A stretch of 64,000 nt of DNA, from the NCBI GenBank assembly GCA_034509735.1, contig JACGWO010000010.1, positions 4,030,001 through 4,094,000 on the forward strand. The letters run 5' to 3'. The notes beneath the pieces are model-generated. The model made no database searches. It saw nothing but the letters and a program-made list of their open reading frames with translations, and was not told where the DNA came from. The DNA is from Sesamum alatum. Its lineage: Eukaryota; Streptophyta; Magnoliopsida; Lamiales; Pedaliaceae. Positions 1 through 13,600 of the stretch are shown here, in pieces (position 1 is the stretch's first letter; each line of letters opens with the position of its first letter). Both the position numbers and the translations under genes were made by a program.

Positions 1-3000
1 CATCCCCTCCTGAAAAATTGCAAGAAGTTTCATCTCTTAACGTTCGTATGAAGGATAACCTACAAAAGTCCATTTTTTGGGCTCATTTGCTGCAACGAGC
101 TGTTGCCATGGGGCAGAAGGAGCTTCTGTAAGAGTTCACTCCATCTTCTTTGTTTTCTTACCTCGCTGTTGTTTAATAGCATGATCCCAGCACAAGTTTT
201 ACTTTTGTTCAAATAGAAGCTGCCTCTTACTCAGTAACAAACCAATCTAGTAGCTTGCCTGTCTTCACTCACGTCCTTTGAACTTTTCAGGGATTTTCTG
301 GACCTGTTACTGTCTCCTGCATCAAAGGTTTTAAACAACTGGTTTGAGGTAATACATGGTATTTACGATTAGAATGCTTTGATCTTCCTGTATCAGATAT
401 GGATGCATTATAAAAGGTCATGGCCTTCAGCTCCGATCATCTAAATTTTGTGCTTCAACCCTGGAAAGGTTAAAAAAAAGCCTGAAATTTGCTTCACATA
501 CCACCATTGTGATGTTGAGTTGTCGTCAAGTATTGTCTTTCTGGATATTTTACTTCTGATGGAAACTATTTAACTGGTTAAATTTGTACCTTAAAAGAAA
601 ATTGCTCCAACAACTGTCTCATCAAGTCTCTTGCTTCATGCCATCTCAAATATACATTCAAGTGGCAGTCACACTCTATTAGAAGGGCCTCGTGTGCCAC
701 TTAAATTGACAAACAACCAGACACTTGGGAATGGGGTCCTAAATTGTCCAACAGGGCCATAACTAGTTTAAATGGTTGCTATTAACTTATCTAACCCTTT
801 TTGGGGTGACAATAGGATACAGTTAGTTCTACCTCCTACTTGGTCTGCACCTTGATGCCAAGATTTGAATATCCATATCTGAGGAGCTTTCAAGGTTTGC
901 AGTACCACAAATCAGGTACTCATGATCAATTAGTTTTGCCTGAATCTAGAGTCTGCAAAATACTGAAATACATGATGACTACTGGTAAATATTAAGATAA
1001 AAAAGTTTGTGGGGAAATGAAAGGTTCATTAATGAATTAACCTCACTTGGAGTTCTCAGCAGGGTTTCTTGTTGTTGATGATGAAAGCTAGTATGCCCGT
1101 ATTCTAGCTTCCAGCATGCTCATAGTTGGAGCTGTTTCTCAGAAGTGTTCTTGATTTATCATTTCTTCATCTAATCCTTTGGCCTAAAATGACTGAAATT
1201 TACCTGTAATGTACTTGAATGGTTATTATTTGTATTCAATTTCTTGGTTTCTGAACTGATGTTGAGTACTACTAATTTTCTGTCTTACTGTCTTCTATTT
1301 ATTTCTTATAATGTGACAATTTAATAATTTGTAATTTTGTTTTACTCCTGAACTATTCCTTAACTTCTGGTCTTGGATTCATGATTTACAGAGTGATATT
1401 CTGAAGGCAACACTTGCAACAGATGCGGTTATAGGGACCAAGGTAAATTTTATCTTCATTCTGTACTTTATGCTATGGAGGTGTTGATACATTCATAAAT
1501 AATACTGTCTGATAATGGCTTCTCTAATTCTTTCTGAAATGCTTCATTTTATAATATAAGAAGCTTTTCAGACTGAAGTTCTTATTTTCTCTTAACAGAA
1601 AGATGGACACCAACTCAGGATAGAATTCTGCAGATCTAATTGATATTGCACTAACCAAGTTCCTTCTCTTTTTCTTTCTCTTTCTTTTAGTTTCCGTGAC
1701 GTCTATATTCTTCCTCTACTGCATCACACCATGAATGCTCCAAAAATCACCCTGTTTTGTTCCATAATCTTGTGTTTTATTGGACCTGTTACACACATAC
1801 AGCTGTTATGGTTAAGACCTACTGAATGTGTATATTTAGATATGAAGCAAAATTTAATATGGGAAACTTATCTGTTGTTGAGTTTGTTTCCTTTTTATCC
1901 TAGGGAAGTGTCAGTACACCTGGTAGTGGATATGTTTTGCTGCATCACGTGATGGGAGAAACTGATGGTGATCGTGGAATTTGGTCGTGAGTATCTCCTT
2001 AAAGATGGTAGAAGGTCACTGAAGTGCTAGTCAATAAATTTCTGCACATCAGCATTTCCCTGTCTTCTTTTTTTGGGTCCATATGTTAAGAGTTGTATTT
2101 CTTCAGGTCGGAGAGTTCTGTATCTTTATGTTTCCGACATCGTTAGCAGAACATAAAAATAATCTGTATGCCAACTCAGCTAATCTTGTACAGGTGCTCC
2201 GTATTCTATCTTCAAGTTTTCCGTGACATCATTAGCAGAAAAAACAACCACTTGTCTGGGAGCTTATAGGTGGTCTTGCACGAAAGACAAGCATAAGTTG
2301 AAGTACTTCATAATCAGAGCTTTTCCTAAAATGAATTTCTGCTGACCCGACTATAGAAAAAAGAATTCATAATTTTATACTCATTTTTCTTTCCATCAGC
2401 CCTGTTGTTTATTCACTCTGCACTGACTTCTTAAATGGTCTAATTTTCAGGTATGTTGAAGGTGGGATGGGTTCTGTGTCCTTGGCCATTTCTAGAGCTG
2501 CTAAAGAGGCTGGTGCTACCATAATGACAGAAGCTGAAGTAAGTTTGTCGATACTAGTCATGTTAGCTTGTATTTCTCAGAATGTATCACAAATGAGATA
2601 CAAGGTTTGCCGATCCTGTTATTTGCTCTGAAGCGCATGAGTGTTCTGTCTAATTAAACACTGCACTCTTGGGGAAGTCCAAATCATCATGTATGCTCTT
2701 CTTGCCTTGCCAGTTGAAACCCATTATGTGGGCTGGAGAAATGATTTCTAAAGTCCAAAGTTCTAATTCATGTAAGCTTCAAACTTATGCATATACTCCT
2801 ATGTGTTGAACCACTGGACATCTGGCAACTGTTCGGTTACAGAAGGCGAAAATTAGGTCTATAAATGTACTGACCTGAGCTGAACTCGGGCTTGGCTGGG
2901 CTTATTAATAGAATCAGTGTGATAATTGAAAGCTTCTCTATTGTCATACCACATTAAAACAAAAAGTTATCAAATATGTATGTTCATCAACACTCTGAGT

Positions 3001-6000
3001 CAAGCCAGCTTTGCTCCTCAAACAGTCTTGTGGTTGTGTAGTTGGGATTAAGGTACATGTTCCTGCAATAGACTTGACTGAACTTATGCTTCTTTCCTTC
3101 TTATTTGTCTAATTAATGGGGAAATCTAGTTTGGCTTGTGGAAACTGTAAAAGTATAAAGCAATGAGGGTCTGCCAAATGGGGATTGATCTTTGACCTCA
3201 GTATAGTTTTCACTGTTAGTGATTGTAACTGCCATTCATCTTTGGTGTTTGAACATTGAATAATTATAAAACTATTATTCTGTTGCTACATTGAAAACCT
3301 GCAGATATGCTATTCTGAGTCTTCTTTAACTAAACTGACAATGTATATAAGCTATAGTTGTTTATTAACAAGTTGGTTGCTAGTTCACAAGCGTTGGATC
3401 ATTACATTACTGTTTTATTATGGTAAGGTTTTCTCGTTAAAGACGGAAGTTTTTTGCTATCTTCTATAGGTGTCAAAATTGATGATTGATGGTTCAGGCC
3501 GAGTGTCTGGGGTAAGCTACACGAGCTTTCCAGTTGACTATTACAAGCCAAAATCTGCAGAATTTAGATTTTGGTATATGGATTGAGTTGTTTAGGTTTT
3601 GCTGGCTGATGGTACCCAAGTGCGTTCTTCTGCTGTTTTGTCAAATGCAACCCCGTACAAAACATTCATGGTGAGTTTTATCCTATTCTTCTTCTGCATA
3701 TACTCCATCATGCATATTTTTTCGATGATTTTGGAATAGATATATCAAGTACAATCACAATTTATGATATGTGATTGTGAATAATAATAAGGGTTGTCAA
3801 TGCAGGATTTTGTGCCACATAATGTACTTCCTGATGATTTTCTTGGCGCTGTCAAGAACTCTGATTATAGCTCTGTAAGTCTGCTAGTCGAATGATTAAT
3901 TAATATCTGTTCAAACAAAATATGTTCCAAGTACACACATTACTAATGACACATGCAATTGACCATAGCATGAAGTATCTTTCTTAAAGCCTTCTCGGCT
4001 TCTCCTAAAAATGCCACACTTTTCTGACTCCTCTTTTCTCAAAGTTTTATAGCATAGTTAGAAACCCCTTCCGCTATATGAATGTCCTTTTTTCTGAACT
4101 TCCTTCTCCTTTAAGCTTCATATCAGTTTCCAGATACTGTTTTTCCATGTAATTTTTTTTATCTTCCTCTTAGCTTTCGAGTCAGTTCATGAAAGTAAAC
4201 TGATACTAAAAGGGGTCATTATTTACTGGACAGGCAACGACAAAAATCAATTTGGCTGTTGACAGACTTCCTCAGTTTCATTGCTGCAACTTGAATAGTC
4301 CTGATGCCGGCCCTCAGCATATGGGCACTATTCACATTGGCTCAGAGAGGTATTCCATAAATTCTCATCTGTATGCTGGCTGTTTCAGATTTATATATTG
4401 TTCCACTGGTATTCTTTTCTGGGTATAGTCAATCCTGTTAATCCAGGAGTGTAAATCTAGAAATGGAGTTTCATAAAGTATCTAGAAAACAATTCATTGA
4501 GCTTAAACTAAAGCAACTTACTGGGACCTAAATATGGACATTTGTAATGCTATATTACCTACTCAACCACAAACTAGACCTTGTTTCTGGAACCTTTGAA
4601 ATTGACATGTTTCTAGACCTGGCAAATTGTAGAATTACTTTCAGAAGAGATGCAGCATCTTGGAATGTATTCTTAACATCCTATTGTTCCTTTCTTGTGG
4701 TAAGTAGCAGCACCAACACCATTTTGAGCGCATGATAGAAGTCCTTCCATTTAGTTTGTACAGTCTTCCAGCTTAGAAGTTGTTGAAATCAAATCCTTAC
4801 AAAATAAGCGGCATTTACTCCACAAAAAAGGACCCAGTCTTGGTGGTAGAAAGGAAGAAGAGATGACTGTCGGATTCCTTTTCATATTGTACTGGAAATT
4901 CAGGATGTAAGATGAAATCCAAAATCTTCTCTAGAATTGAGAACCATATTATCATGCCAACCAACAACTTATTGGGATTCTAAAACCCTCTTATGCGTGC
5001 TTTTTAAAACTGAACATTCTTTCAACACCTGAAACAACCATGTCCTAATCACTGAACACATGTACTGTGGCCAATCCTCAGCGATGGAAGGATACCTGTA
5101 GAAGTTTCATAAAGATCCACGGACCATCATGGATAATCTCAACAACTTAAACAGTTCTCTTCAAACCTGTTCGATGCAGTTGACTATTAGGATGAAAAGA
5201 CCCGAGAAGGAAGATGGGTGCCTATTGTCCCAATAAAAGCATGTATTCTTAGCCCATTGAAACAAAATCTCCATTCTTCCTGAAGTGACAAATTATCAGC
5301 CATGTCCACTAGAACATGGCAGGAGTTTGACAGCAAAAAAGCTTCTATCTTTAAGAAAGTTGGACTTAATTATCTATTCGCCTGATTACATCAATATGCA
5401 AATTCTCTCCCTATTAAGCTTCAATCTCCCAAACCTCATTTTAGTGGACAAAATATTTGGTCCCAACCAACTTTTACCTCTGCTATATTTCATCTCAGAT
5501 CTAGCCCAAAGAAATCTCATGTGAATTCTATCGATCTCCTTAGGAACCTTCCCAGGAAAAATGAAGATGCTTGATAACACTTGTTTGTAATCATGTCTTG
5601 AAAAGTGTTTTTAAAGTGAAAAAATAGGATCAAGCTCCTCGGCTAAGAAACAATATGGTAAAATGGGTCCATGACGTAGTGTCTCAGGGTTTTAAGCCAA
5701 CTTGGGTATTTTTTATATACCAGGTTATATCTCCCACTCATTCTTGAACAGATAAAAATATGACACTGCCACCGAGATTAGAAAGTACAATTATTTTGAA
5801 GTTTGTTATTTTGCTGTTATTGTTCATCGTACTTTGTTTTTCCCCATACTTGTGACATGCTTATAATAACTACTTCATGAACATTTCCTGAATATATTAT
5901 ATTATGTTGAAACCAATGCTTGATATCTTCTTTGTTTTCACCGTCTTTTCTATTGCAAATTTTAGAAGGAAATAATATATTTTTTGGCTGATGAACGATG

Positions 6001-7895
6001 TTGAATTTCATGATATTTGTTCTGTCTCAATCAGTATGGACGAGATTGACGCTGCTTGTCAGGATTCTGCAAATGGCATACCATCTCGCAGACCTGTAAT
6101 TGAGATGACAATTCCTTCTGTGTTAGACAAGACTATTTCTCCATCTGGTACTTGAAAATCCTAGTCATTTGTGTATGCATATCTTTCCATATTCAATGTT
6201 CTTTTCCTTGAATGGTAGTCTTGTTTCTTGGGAATTATCTTTTCAATGAAGCTATTATTCTATAATTTAGTAGGCAATACGCCGAGCAAGTATACTTGAG
6301 TGGTGTTGAAAAAAACAAAGCAGATAAGTTTTTTAAGGGAATTATAACTATGTTTATCTTGGTGCTTGGAGGGCTTATAGCTTGTTGGTTTTGATAACTT
6401 CTAAAAGAACATGGGCTTTGTTATGCAGTTTGTTTGGGTCATTTGTGCTGGCTCATTAGTAACAGTAGGATTGGTTATTTTCCCATTCTCTACTACGAAT
6501 GAATTAGTTTTGTTTGTCTTACCTTCTACTTAGAATCTTCTCGCTGCTACATTTTGGTAATGCTTTCTCACTAATTCCGTACAGGGAAGCATGTCATCAA
6601 CCTATTTATTCAATACACGCCTTATAAACCTAGTGACGGCAGCTGGGAAGATTCTGAATACAGAGTGAGTGGATTCTCTAATTTACATGCATAGTGCTGC
6701 AGCTACTTCATTTGTTTTATTTTAGAGTTCTACAGTGCTTTCTCATAACAATACCCCCTCTTTTCTGGTAAAATATTTCTCATTAACACTGTTACTGTGG
6801 CGCAGAAATCATTTGCTCAAAGATGCTTCGACCTAATCGAGGAATATGCCCCTGGCTTTAATTCGTCAGTTATTGGCTACGACATGTTGACTCCACCAGA
6901 CCTTGAAAGAGAAATTGGTTTGACGGGTAAACTGCCCTGCCCCATTTACTTGAGAAATAAAGCAGGATATTTACCTCTGTGCAAAGACAATTATGTATCT
7001 GTTACACTAGTTTCTAATCAGACACATAAAAGTGCTGGAAATTGTTTAGAATTTGCGTGTGTTTTGAGAATTCTGCATGTTGCTAATTTAATTTGGGAAC
7101 TTTGTTGAACAAGGACTAGTCCATAATCGTCATTTAGTTTAGGAGTCAGAATGTATTCTGGTTTCTTGGCAGAACACAGTTCTGTTGCTCTATAGCCATC
7201 CTAAGATCAGAAATCATTGGATTCTTATTATTTATTTTTCATTAAATATAATAAATAAAATATTCACAATTGTCTTTTGGTTTCGAGTTTAGCATAAGAG
7301 GCTACACACAGGCACACACACACACACGTGTTTGTGTGTGTGTTAATTCATGTCACAGCTATCGTTAAGTTTTTCCAATTGTGAAGGCCGTATATATTAG
7401 TTCATGTCATAGCTGCCATTAGTTTTTGTCAAACTGTTGAGCTTTGAAAGGATATAAGTAGAGCTAATTCACCATGCCAAGTGATATTTATGTCCATTTT
7501 TTATGACGAACATGATTTTGTCTGAAATGGAATTAGTATGCCAAGTGAATTCTACTCCTTGGATTTGATTGATGCTAATTATCTAGAGTTACTATCTTCG
7601 ACAGGAGGAAATATCTTTCACGGTGCTATGGGATTAGATTCCTTGTTTCTCATGCGGCCTGTGAAAGGATGGTAAAGTACATTGCTTGGCTTCTGTTCTA
7701 GCTTATGTTTCCATCTTATTAGAAATGCCGAAAAACAATGATATTCAATGTTGTCATTGATGTAGGTCAAACTACAGGACTCCATTACAAGGTTTGTATC
7801 TGTGTGGAAGTGGGGCTCATCCAGGGGGCGGTGTAATGGGTGCTCCAGGACGCAACGCTGCAAATGTGGTCATTCAAGATATGAAGAAGCAATAG
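1..7895 (+). CDS. PYROXD2: PYROXD2-like FAD-dependent oxidoreductase, 3' part
   Basis: This gene runs in from the left edge. Fourteen exons can be joined in frame: 3-127, 291-348, 1392-1442, 1904-1986, 2451-2538, 3470-3511, 3596-3670, 3806-3874, 4234-4349, 6035-6147, 6585-6664, 6806-6926, 7605-7671 and 7766-7895 (TAG). Together they encode about 405 residues. The family is usually about 570-580 aa, so roughly 170 N-terminal residues, including the dinucleotide-binding GxGxxG, lie outside the window. Visible family signatures are [10 protein letters not shown], the 'SNATPYKTF' segment, and the C-terminal FAD-binding run [20 protein letters not shown]. Members resemble phytoene desaturase and carotenoid isomerase; the animal protein is mitochondrial, and the plant substrate is not known to me. 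All junctions seen are GT-AG. Family assignment is strong; function beyond 'FAD/NAD(P)-binding oxidoreductase' is inference. Confidence 0.9.
5080..5640 (-). mobile_element. LINE (non-LTR retrotransposon) remnant inside a PYROXD2 intron
   Basis: This lies in the 1.7-kb intron 4350-6034, antisense to the gene. On the minus strand, 5580-5386 reads a stretch with the pattern typical of the C-terminal part of plant L1 reverse transcriptase ORFs: a hydrophobic start, then [12 protein letters not shown], then a basic tract and SW. Only about 60 residues are open and the surrounding frames are closed, so it is a dead fragment. The boundaries are approximate and I see no poly(A) tail or target duplication. 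It could be chance similarity, but the 'EIDRI..RFLW' core is characteristic. Confidence 0.45.
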
Positions 7896-9363
7896 TAACT
7901 CAGGTTAGTATTCCTTTCACCGGAGCAATTCTACATCTGAGATTTGTTGCATCTCAGTTTTCTAATCCTTAGCACCACAGGAGCATCTACTTAAGTGTCT
8001 GAATTTGCTAGTTGTTTGCACCATAGAAGTGCCTTGATATCTCAGTCCGCGTCGGATGCCAGATTGCAATTGTCAGGTCCTAAATGCAGTTGTTGTGGTC
8101 GAGCGTTGCAGCCCATGTCTTCTTCAACTGGTTTGTGCTTCTCGAATCTCCCTTGTTTCCGTAGGCTCATAATGTAGCAGATGCTCATGATTTCCGTTTT
8201 CTGCTTCTCCTACAATAGGGTAATGAGGTAGCTAAGTCTATATACTTGCAAGGGCATAGTACTAGTAAAATCCAGTATGAGCAAAGTGAAATTTATTATG
8301 ATATGCCCTGAATGATCATGGAGAAGCCGCCTTTATTGCCTTTTGCTTACTTGTTGCTCTCTCTAGTTTCTTTTACCCTTAAAAATAAAATAAAATCATG
8401 CCAGTTATAGCAGGGAATCCCATCCTGGTCAAAAAACAGAGATGTTTATGTCGAATATCAGCTACTGCTGACGGTACAAACAAGAAAAGAAATTGAACTA
8501 TAATCAACCATTCCGTTAGGATGTGGGAAAATTATATTTTTCGTTCCTTTATTTTATCACTAAAATGATTTGGTCTCCAGTGTTCCACGGCTTACAGATT
8601 TGGACCCTCAAATTACCAATTTTGCACATTTAATCCATGTAGTCTATTATCTGCCCAAAATTAATGGAATAAGAGCAGGGGAGGGAGCTGCACATGAAGG
8701 TGAAAAATGGGGAAAATGGAATGGAAGAGAATCATTCAACCATTATTTTAATTCGCAGTCTCAGAAATTCTGATAGATTTGGACGTTGACTTGAGGCTGG
8801 GATCAAATGTGTGTAAAATTAATTAGTAACTTGAGGACCAAATTTGTAAGTCGTGAAACACGGACACCAAAATCGTTTTAATGATAGAATAGAGGGATGG
8901 ATATGTAATTTTTTTCATTGGAGTCATGCTTGTTTGGATTTAGGAATGGAAATCCAAACCAAGGCCCCTTTACTTGGGCTGATTAAGTATGATATCTGAG
9001 TCTATCAAGACCTCCTATATTATGTTTACTTATTTTTTATGAAGCTCGAGATTCGTACAAGCAGACCGTTACTGCACTTGATGTTGCCTTGATTGGAGTC
9101 CAAGCTCATATGGTGGAATTAACTTATCACGAAGGTCCCTTGGATGCTAACTAATTTTTGGTGCCCAATGTGTCCTAAATATTTTGCCCCTTCTTCCTTA
9201 AACGCGTGCCACCCGATCTGTTGGTGAAATGCACGACACAAGCACCCGATCAAGTTCTTCTCACATACATTACACAGTAACAATAACCAGCGATCCTCCA
9301 TTCTCCCAACTACGAAATTTCTTATGCGCTGGCCATTCATCCAAACCCTAATCGCGGTCTTCA
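7896..9363. other. Intergenic: PYROXD2 3' flank and methyltransferase 5' flank
   Basis: No coding sequence is supported here. The first few hundred bases are presumably the 3' UTR of the oxidoreductase gene. The middle holds the MITE-like inverted repeat at 8524-8915, and the rest is the upstream region of the methyltransferase. An open frame on the minus strand at 9424-9119 overlaps the methyltransferase start and looks like a shadow. Confidence 0.6.
8524..8915. repeat. MITE-like element with long imperfect inverted ends
   Basis: The left arm from about 8524 and the reverse complement of the right arm ending at about 8915 share a long run of matching blocks. These include 'aaaattatatttttcgttcc' against 'aaaaattacatatccatccc', then the 'gatttggtctcc..gtgtt' and 'cttacagatttgga' segments. 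The arms are about 110 bp each and diverged, around a non-coding core. This is typical of a small non-autonomous DNA transposon of the kind common in plant intergenic DNA. I could not fix a target duplication. Confidence 0.5.
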
Positions 9364-10133
9364 ATGTTCCAATCAATCTCATCGGAGGACACGGCAGAAG
9401 ATCATCCGGATACTGAACAGCCACCGCCGCAGCAGAGCTGCCACCTCCGCTCCATCAACTCAACCATACTCCTCCGCCAAATCCTCTCCCAAGGCATCTC
9501 CTTCCAGCTCTGGCATCCTGCCATCACTCTCATCACCCTCCTCGACCGCCACAGAACCTCTCACCCCACCCCTCTCTCCTCCTTGTTCCACACCTGTTCC
9601 GCCCCCCACCGCCGCCTCCGCGTTCTTGAGCTGGGTGCCGGCACTGGTGCGGTTGGGATTTCCGCAGCTGCTTTGCTCGGAGCAAGCGTCACAATCACAG
9701 ACCTACCCCACGTGCTGCCCAACCTGCAGTTCAACATCGCCGCCAACGCAAAAATCTTGGAGCTCCACGGCCGGCAGTCGACGCGGCGGCGCTCCAATGG
9801 GGGGAGACTGAGGACATGGAAGCCATAGGCAGAGAATATGATGAAATACTAGGGTCTGATTTAGTGTACCATGAAAACCTGTACGAGCCACTGCTAGAAA
9901 CTCTGAGGTTTTTATTGTTGGGGAGTGGGAGTGAGCAGAAAGTGGTGTTCTTGATGAGTCATTTGAAGAGATGGAAGAAGGAATCAACATTCTTCAAGAA
10001 GGCTCACAAGTTTTTTGATGTTGAGGTAATTCATACTGATAGCCCATGTAGTGGGTCCAGACTTGGAGTCACTGTCTACCAATTTGTTAGAAAAAGTAAT
10101 GGTGCTGGAAAATTGAAATCTGGCTTCAGCTGA
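9364..10133 (+). CDS. METTL21-type protein (lysine) methyltransferase, with apparent frameshift
   Basis: This single-exon gene would encode about 257 aa. The first frame (9364-9770) contains SAM-binding motif I, LELGAGTGAVGISAAALLGA, followed by the acidic-loop region TITDLPHVLPNLQFNIAAN. The second frame (from 9771) continues with the LQWGE segment, then DEILGSDLVYHENLYEPLL, the post-motif II 'GSDLVY' hallmark of the METTL21/Methyltransf_16 class. It ends at TGA 10133. The two frames join only if one base is missing near 9769-9771, in a GC-rich stretch (acggccgg). No GT-AG intron can bridge it. It is either a real 1-nt deletion, making a pseudogene that encodes a truncated protein of about 154 aa, or an assembly error. 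The family methylates lysines on non-histone proteins; the substrate here is unknown. From memory, Arabidopsis also has a methyltransferase gene next to its PYROXD2-like gene, which would be conserved synteny. Confidence 0.8.
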
Positions 10134-10610
10134 CTGACAGTTATTCATGGGACTAACAGAAAGTAATGACTCAAACAATGGTAGATGTAAGATTCAAAGA
10201 GTTCTTTTGTCAGTAAATGTTCCTGACAAGAATGGAATGTGATAAATCCTGTCTTAGATTTGACAATAATGAAAGTTTTATATTTGAGTAAATGATTTTA
10301 CAACAGATGCAATTTCGACTACCAAACTGAAACCCACTCAACCAAACACAAATTTACACAACGTATGATGATCTACTCACTTGAATAAAAGAAAAAGATG
10401 TACAAACCGATGAACATGTTCTTGACGTGTAGCGTGTGGTCTATTCCGTTTCCTCCTGCCAGAACAAGTAGGAACACATGAAGGGAACGCGCAGCCACGT
10501 TGATGGAAATAACTAAACGGTGGCTGGACCTTCACTTTCGACAGCTCTCAAAGCGCACATTGAAAATTGCAAGGCTCATTATTTTCCCAGTCCTGTATGT
10601 ATGTTGAGTG
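10134..10610. other. Intergenic between convergent genes
   Basis: The methyltransferase (+) and VPS39 (-) end facing each other across 477 bp. This must hold both 3' UTRs. I see no further gene or repeat in it. Confidence 0.6.
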
Positions 10611-13600
10611 TCATCTCTTCCGTAATGGTGTGCCTTTAGACACAGCCTTCATATTCTGTGAATCTCTGAAGCAAACAAAGTGAACAATTGTCTTTCCATT
10701 GGGATAAACTGCAAAGACACTGGTTCCTATCTTTTTGTTGCACAGAGAGCACATACTATCACCAGTGATCTTCAAAACATTTTTCCTTTGGCTGTAGAGT
10801 TCATCTTTGACCTGTTTTGGAGCACCAGCTATCATGAGCAAGATGCTAATATAGGAAAACTAGAAGAAGAAAGTTGATTCAGGAAGCAAAAACTTAGAAC
10901 TTGATAGATGGACTAAAATGTTAAGGGAAAACACAATCATCTCTCGCTGGGAAAACTTGAGTTACTATTCCGCTTGGAATTTGAGAACAGCTAGTATATA
11001 GTTTCAGGAAAGGCAGACAGCATAGCATTGTGTGGTCAGTTCCACCTGTTCCATTCCTTTAAGGAAAAAGTTGGAATTGAAGAAACCACGGGTATTACAC
11101 TATTAATGCTTCGCCCAAGAGTTATGAAGCCAACTTTTAAAAGCACGATTTTCTGAATTGCCTCACCCATCGGCAAAAGGTAAAAGCAATTCATATAGTA
11201 AGTATGTTGGTAACACAAAATAGACCTTAAAAAATGTATACAATAACACTTTAGTTCAATGACATACTTTGCGAACTGATTATAGAGACAGAATAACAAC
11301 AAATACCAGGATAATATTTCAAGTTGGCTTGGGGGGGGGGGGGGGGGGGGGGGTTTGTCCACAAGCAATTTGAAAGAAAATACCTGTAGGTTTTCACTCT
11401 CTCTCAAGCTCTTTATCACTGAGAAGTTCCGGTATGCTTCGCTGGACTTTCTCAACAGAGGTCCAAGGAAAGGAAGTAGGTTCTGCAGTGAGACCAAAAC
11501 AAAAGTACTACCATGAGAGTGTGTGTGTGTGAGAGAGAGAGTATTCCACTAGGAGATTTCATTCAACTTAATTAACAATGCGAACTCTCAAGAATAAGTA
11601 GGCATTTCATACTTTATCTGATAAGTATTCTAACAAAGGAATTACCTTCAGCTTAGTTTCCCTAGGAAGCAGTCTTAGGGCCTGTGCTCCATTTATTCGA
11701 TCCCATCTTCGGCCCAACAAATCAACGACCTTATCAAGCATAATGGTAGAAGCTCCTTCCTCCGTGACATCATCAGTATCACCATCACTCTTTCCACTGT
11801 CAGTACCACTTTGGCTAACACGAGTCTCCTCAGCACCCTCAATTTCTGCAATTTTCTTAGATAGACGAAATTTATTCTTAGCAGATCCAAGGCCAACCTT
11901 TGGAATTCCAGGGCTCTGAGTGGAAATCAAGTTAGTGATCCTCTTTTCAAAGTTCTTTGTTGTCTTCTGAGGATTCAAATATATTTGCAGTAGAGTGAGG
12001 TATATGGTGCCATAAGATTTTGCTGAATGTTGTCCAGACTCATAAACCCGATCACAATAGGATAGTGCCAGTTCAGGAACATTAAGCTACAATGACAGAG
12101 GGAGAGAGGGAGGGGGAGATCAGGACAAGTGAAAATGACAAGGAGTTGCTGCCAGAAAAAAAGATATGATGAAAACATTGACCAGATTATTCTTAACATA
12201 TGTCTAAATTAAGTGCTCATTTGCCATTCATGATAGATAGTTTAGCATCTTGCTCCTTGGACCAACAAGGTAACTTACTAATACATAAGACATGCAAGCC
12301 TCGGAGGATACCCTTAGATGGCACAACCAGGATATAGTACTATTCCATCTAGAACAACTGCAAAGCCAAGGGGCAATGGAAGGCCAATATCAAGTGCTGA
12401 TGACTTGACACTGAGTATCTTCAAAGTTATTGAATATATTAACTTATTTGGCAATATGCTACCTTTTCTATCTAATGCCTTTCGAACACTACCTGATTTT
12501 AAGCCTACAAATAAAAGTGCCAGGAAAATTTCAGAAATATCTATGGCAAAATGTAAAAACAACCTATCCTAGCAACACTAGAAGGTCATGATAAAATAGA
12601 TCTATTATCAAATGCATGATTCCCTGAAATGATGATGGAACTAAGGAAGTCCGATAAAATACCTTATGAACGTATATGGAAAGAGCAAGCTCATGTTGAT
12701 TCATCTTTCCCAACAGAATGGCTCGTTCTTCATACAAGGCATCTGGTGGAAGCCGCTTCAACAGAACCTCAGGATTATACCCAGAGATACTCTCCAGAGC
12801 AGACAAAAGTTTCCTCCTTGTGGGAGAATAAGTTTTTTCATCCCACTTGTGCTGAGAATTAAGATCTGTGTACCAATCAAGCACTTCCGAAAGATATATT
12901 TGCACCTAACAAGAGTGATTAAATGAAAGAAAATTCAGAAGATCAAATCATTTTTAGTACACCAAATATCTTCTGTAGTTGCAATCATATCAAAGAACAA
13001 AAACATTCACCAAATTTCTTCAGTTATGGTGCCACCAGAATATCATTAAAGAAACTTTTTTCAGGACAAACACGCATGGGTGCATACATGCACCACCGAG
13101 TACAAACAACTTGGTAATGGGAACATCACTTTAACTTCCTGACCATCATGCCTACCTTCTACAGATGATAAAAGATGGTATATTCTTACCATTTCATTCT
13201 GGAGATTCCCTGAGATACTATTTTCATTCATTGCAAGCATAAGCTCCAAATATGTCGTCTGCATATTAGGAGCATGCTGTTTCAGATATGAGTTGACAAG
13301 GTCGGCTGGAATGTTTCCAGACAAGAAGAGTTCAATAGTTTGCGTGGGACAGCTTTCAAGAACAAGCATTGAGAACTCCAGAACAAGCATTGGATCTGTG
13401 CCACATACAGACTGAAAAAGAACAAAATACTCAGAGATATTAGTCGAAATATGTCATTAGTGTCCTAAGCCTAGACTAATGTAAAAGCTCAGACTAATAT
13501 AGCAGCAACCATGCTGCTTGGTAATCAAACTCTGCAATATTTATACACAGTGCAAATTGTTGTACTTCTCATAAGGGTTCCTTTATGTAATGGAAATAGA

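Noticed and set aside
13330..13400. MLVLEFS-MLVLES repeat in VPS39 exon 8 as a recent duplication
   Set aside because: From memory the same repeat is present in plant VPS39 orthologues, so it is ancestral.
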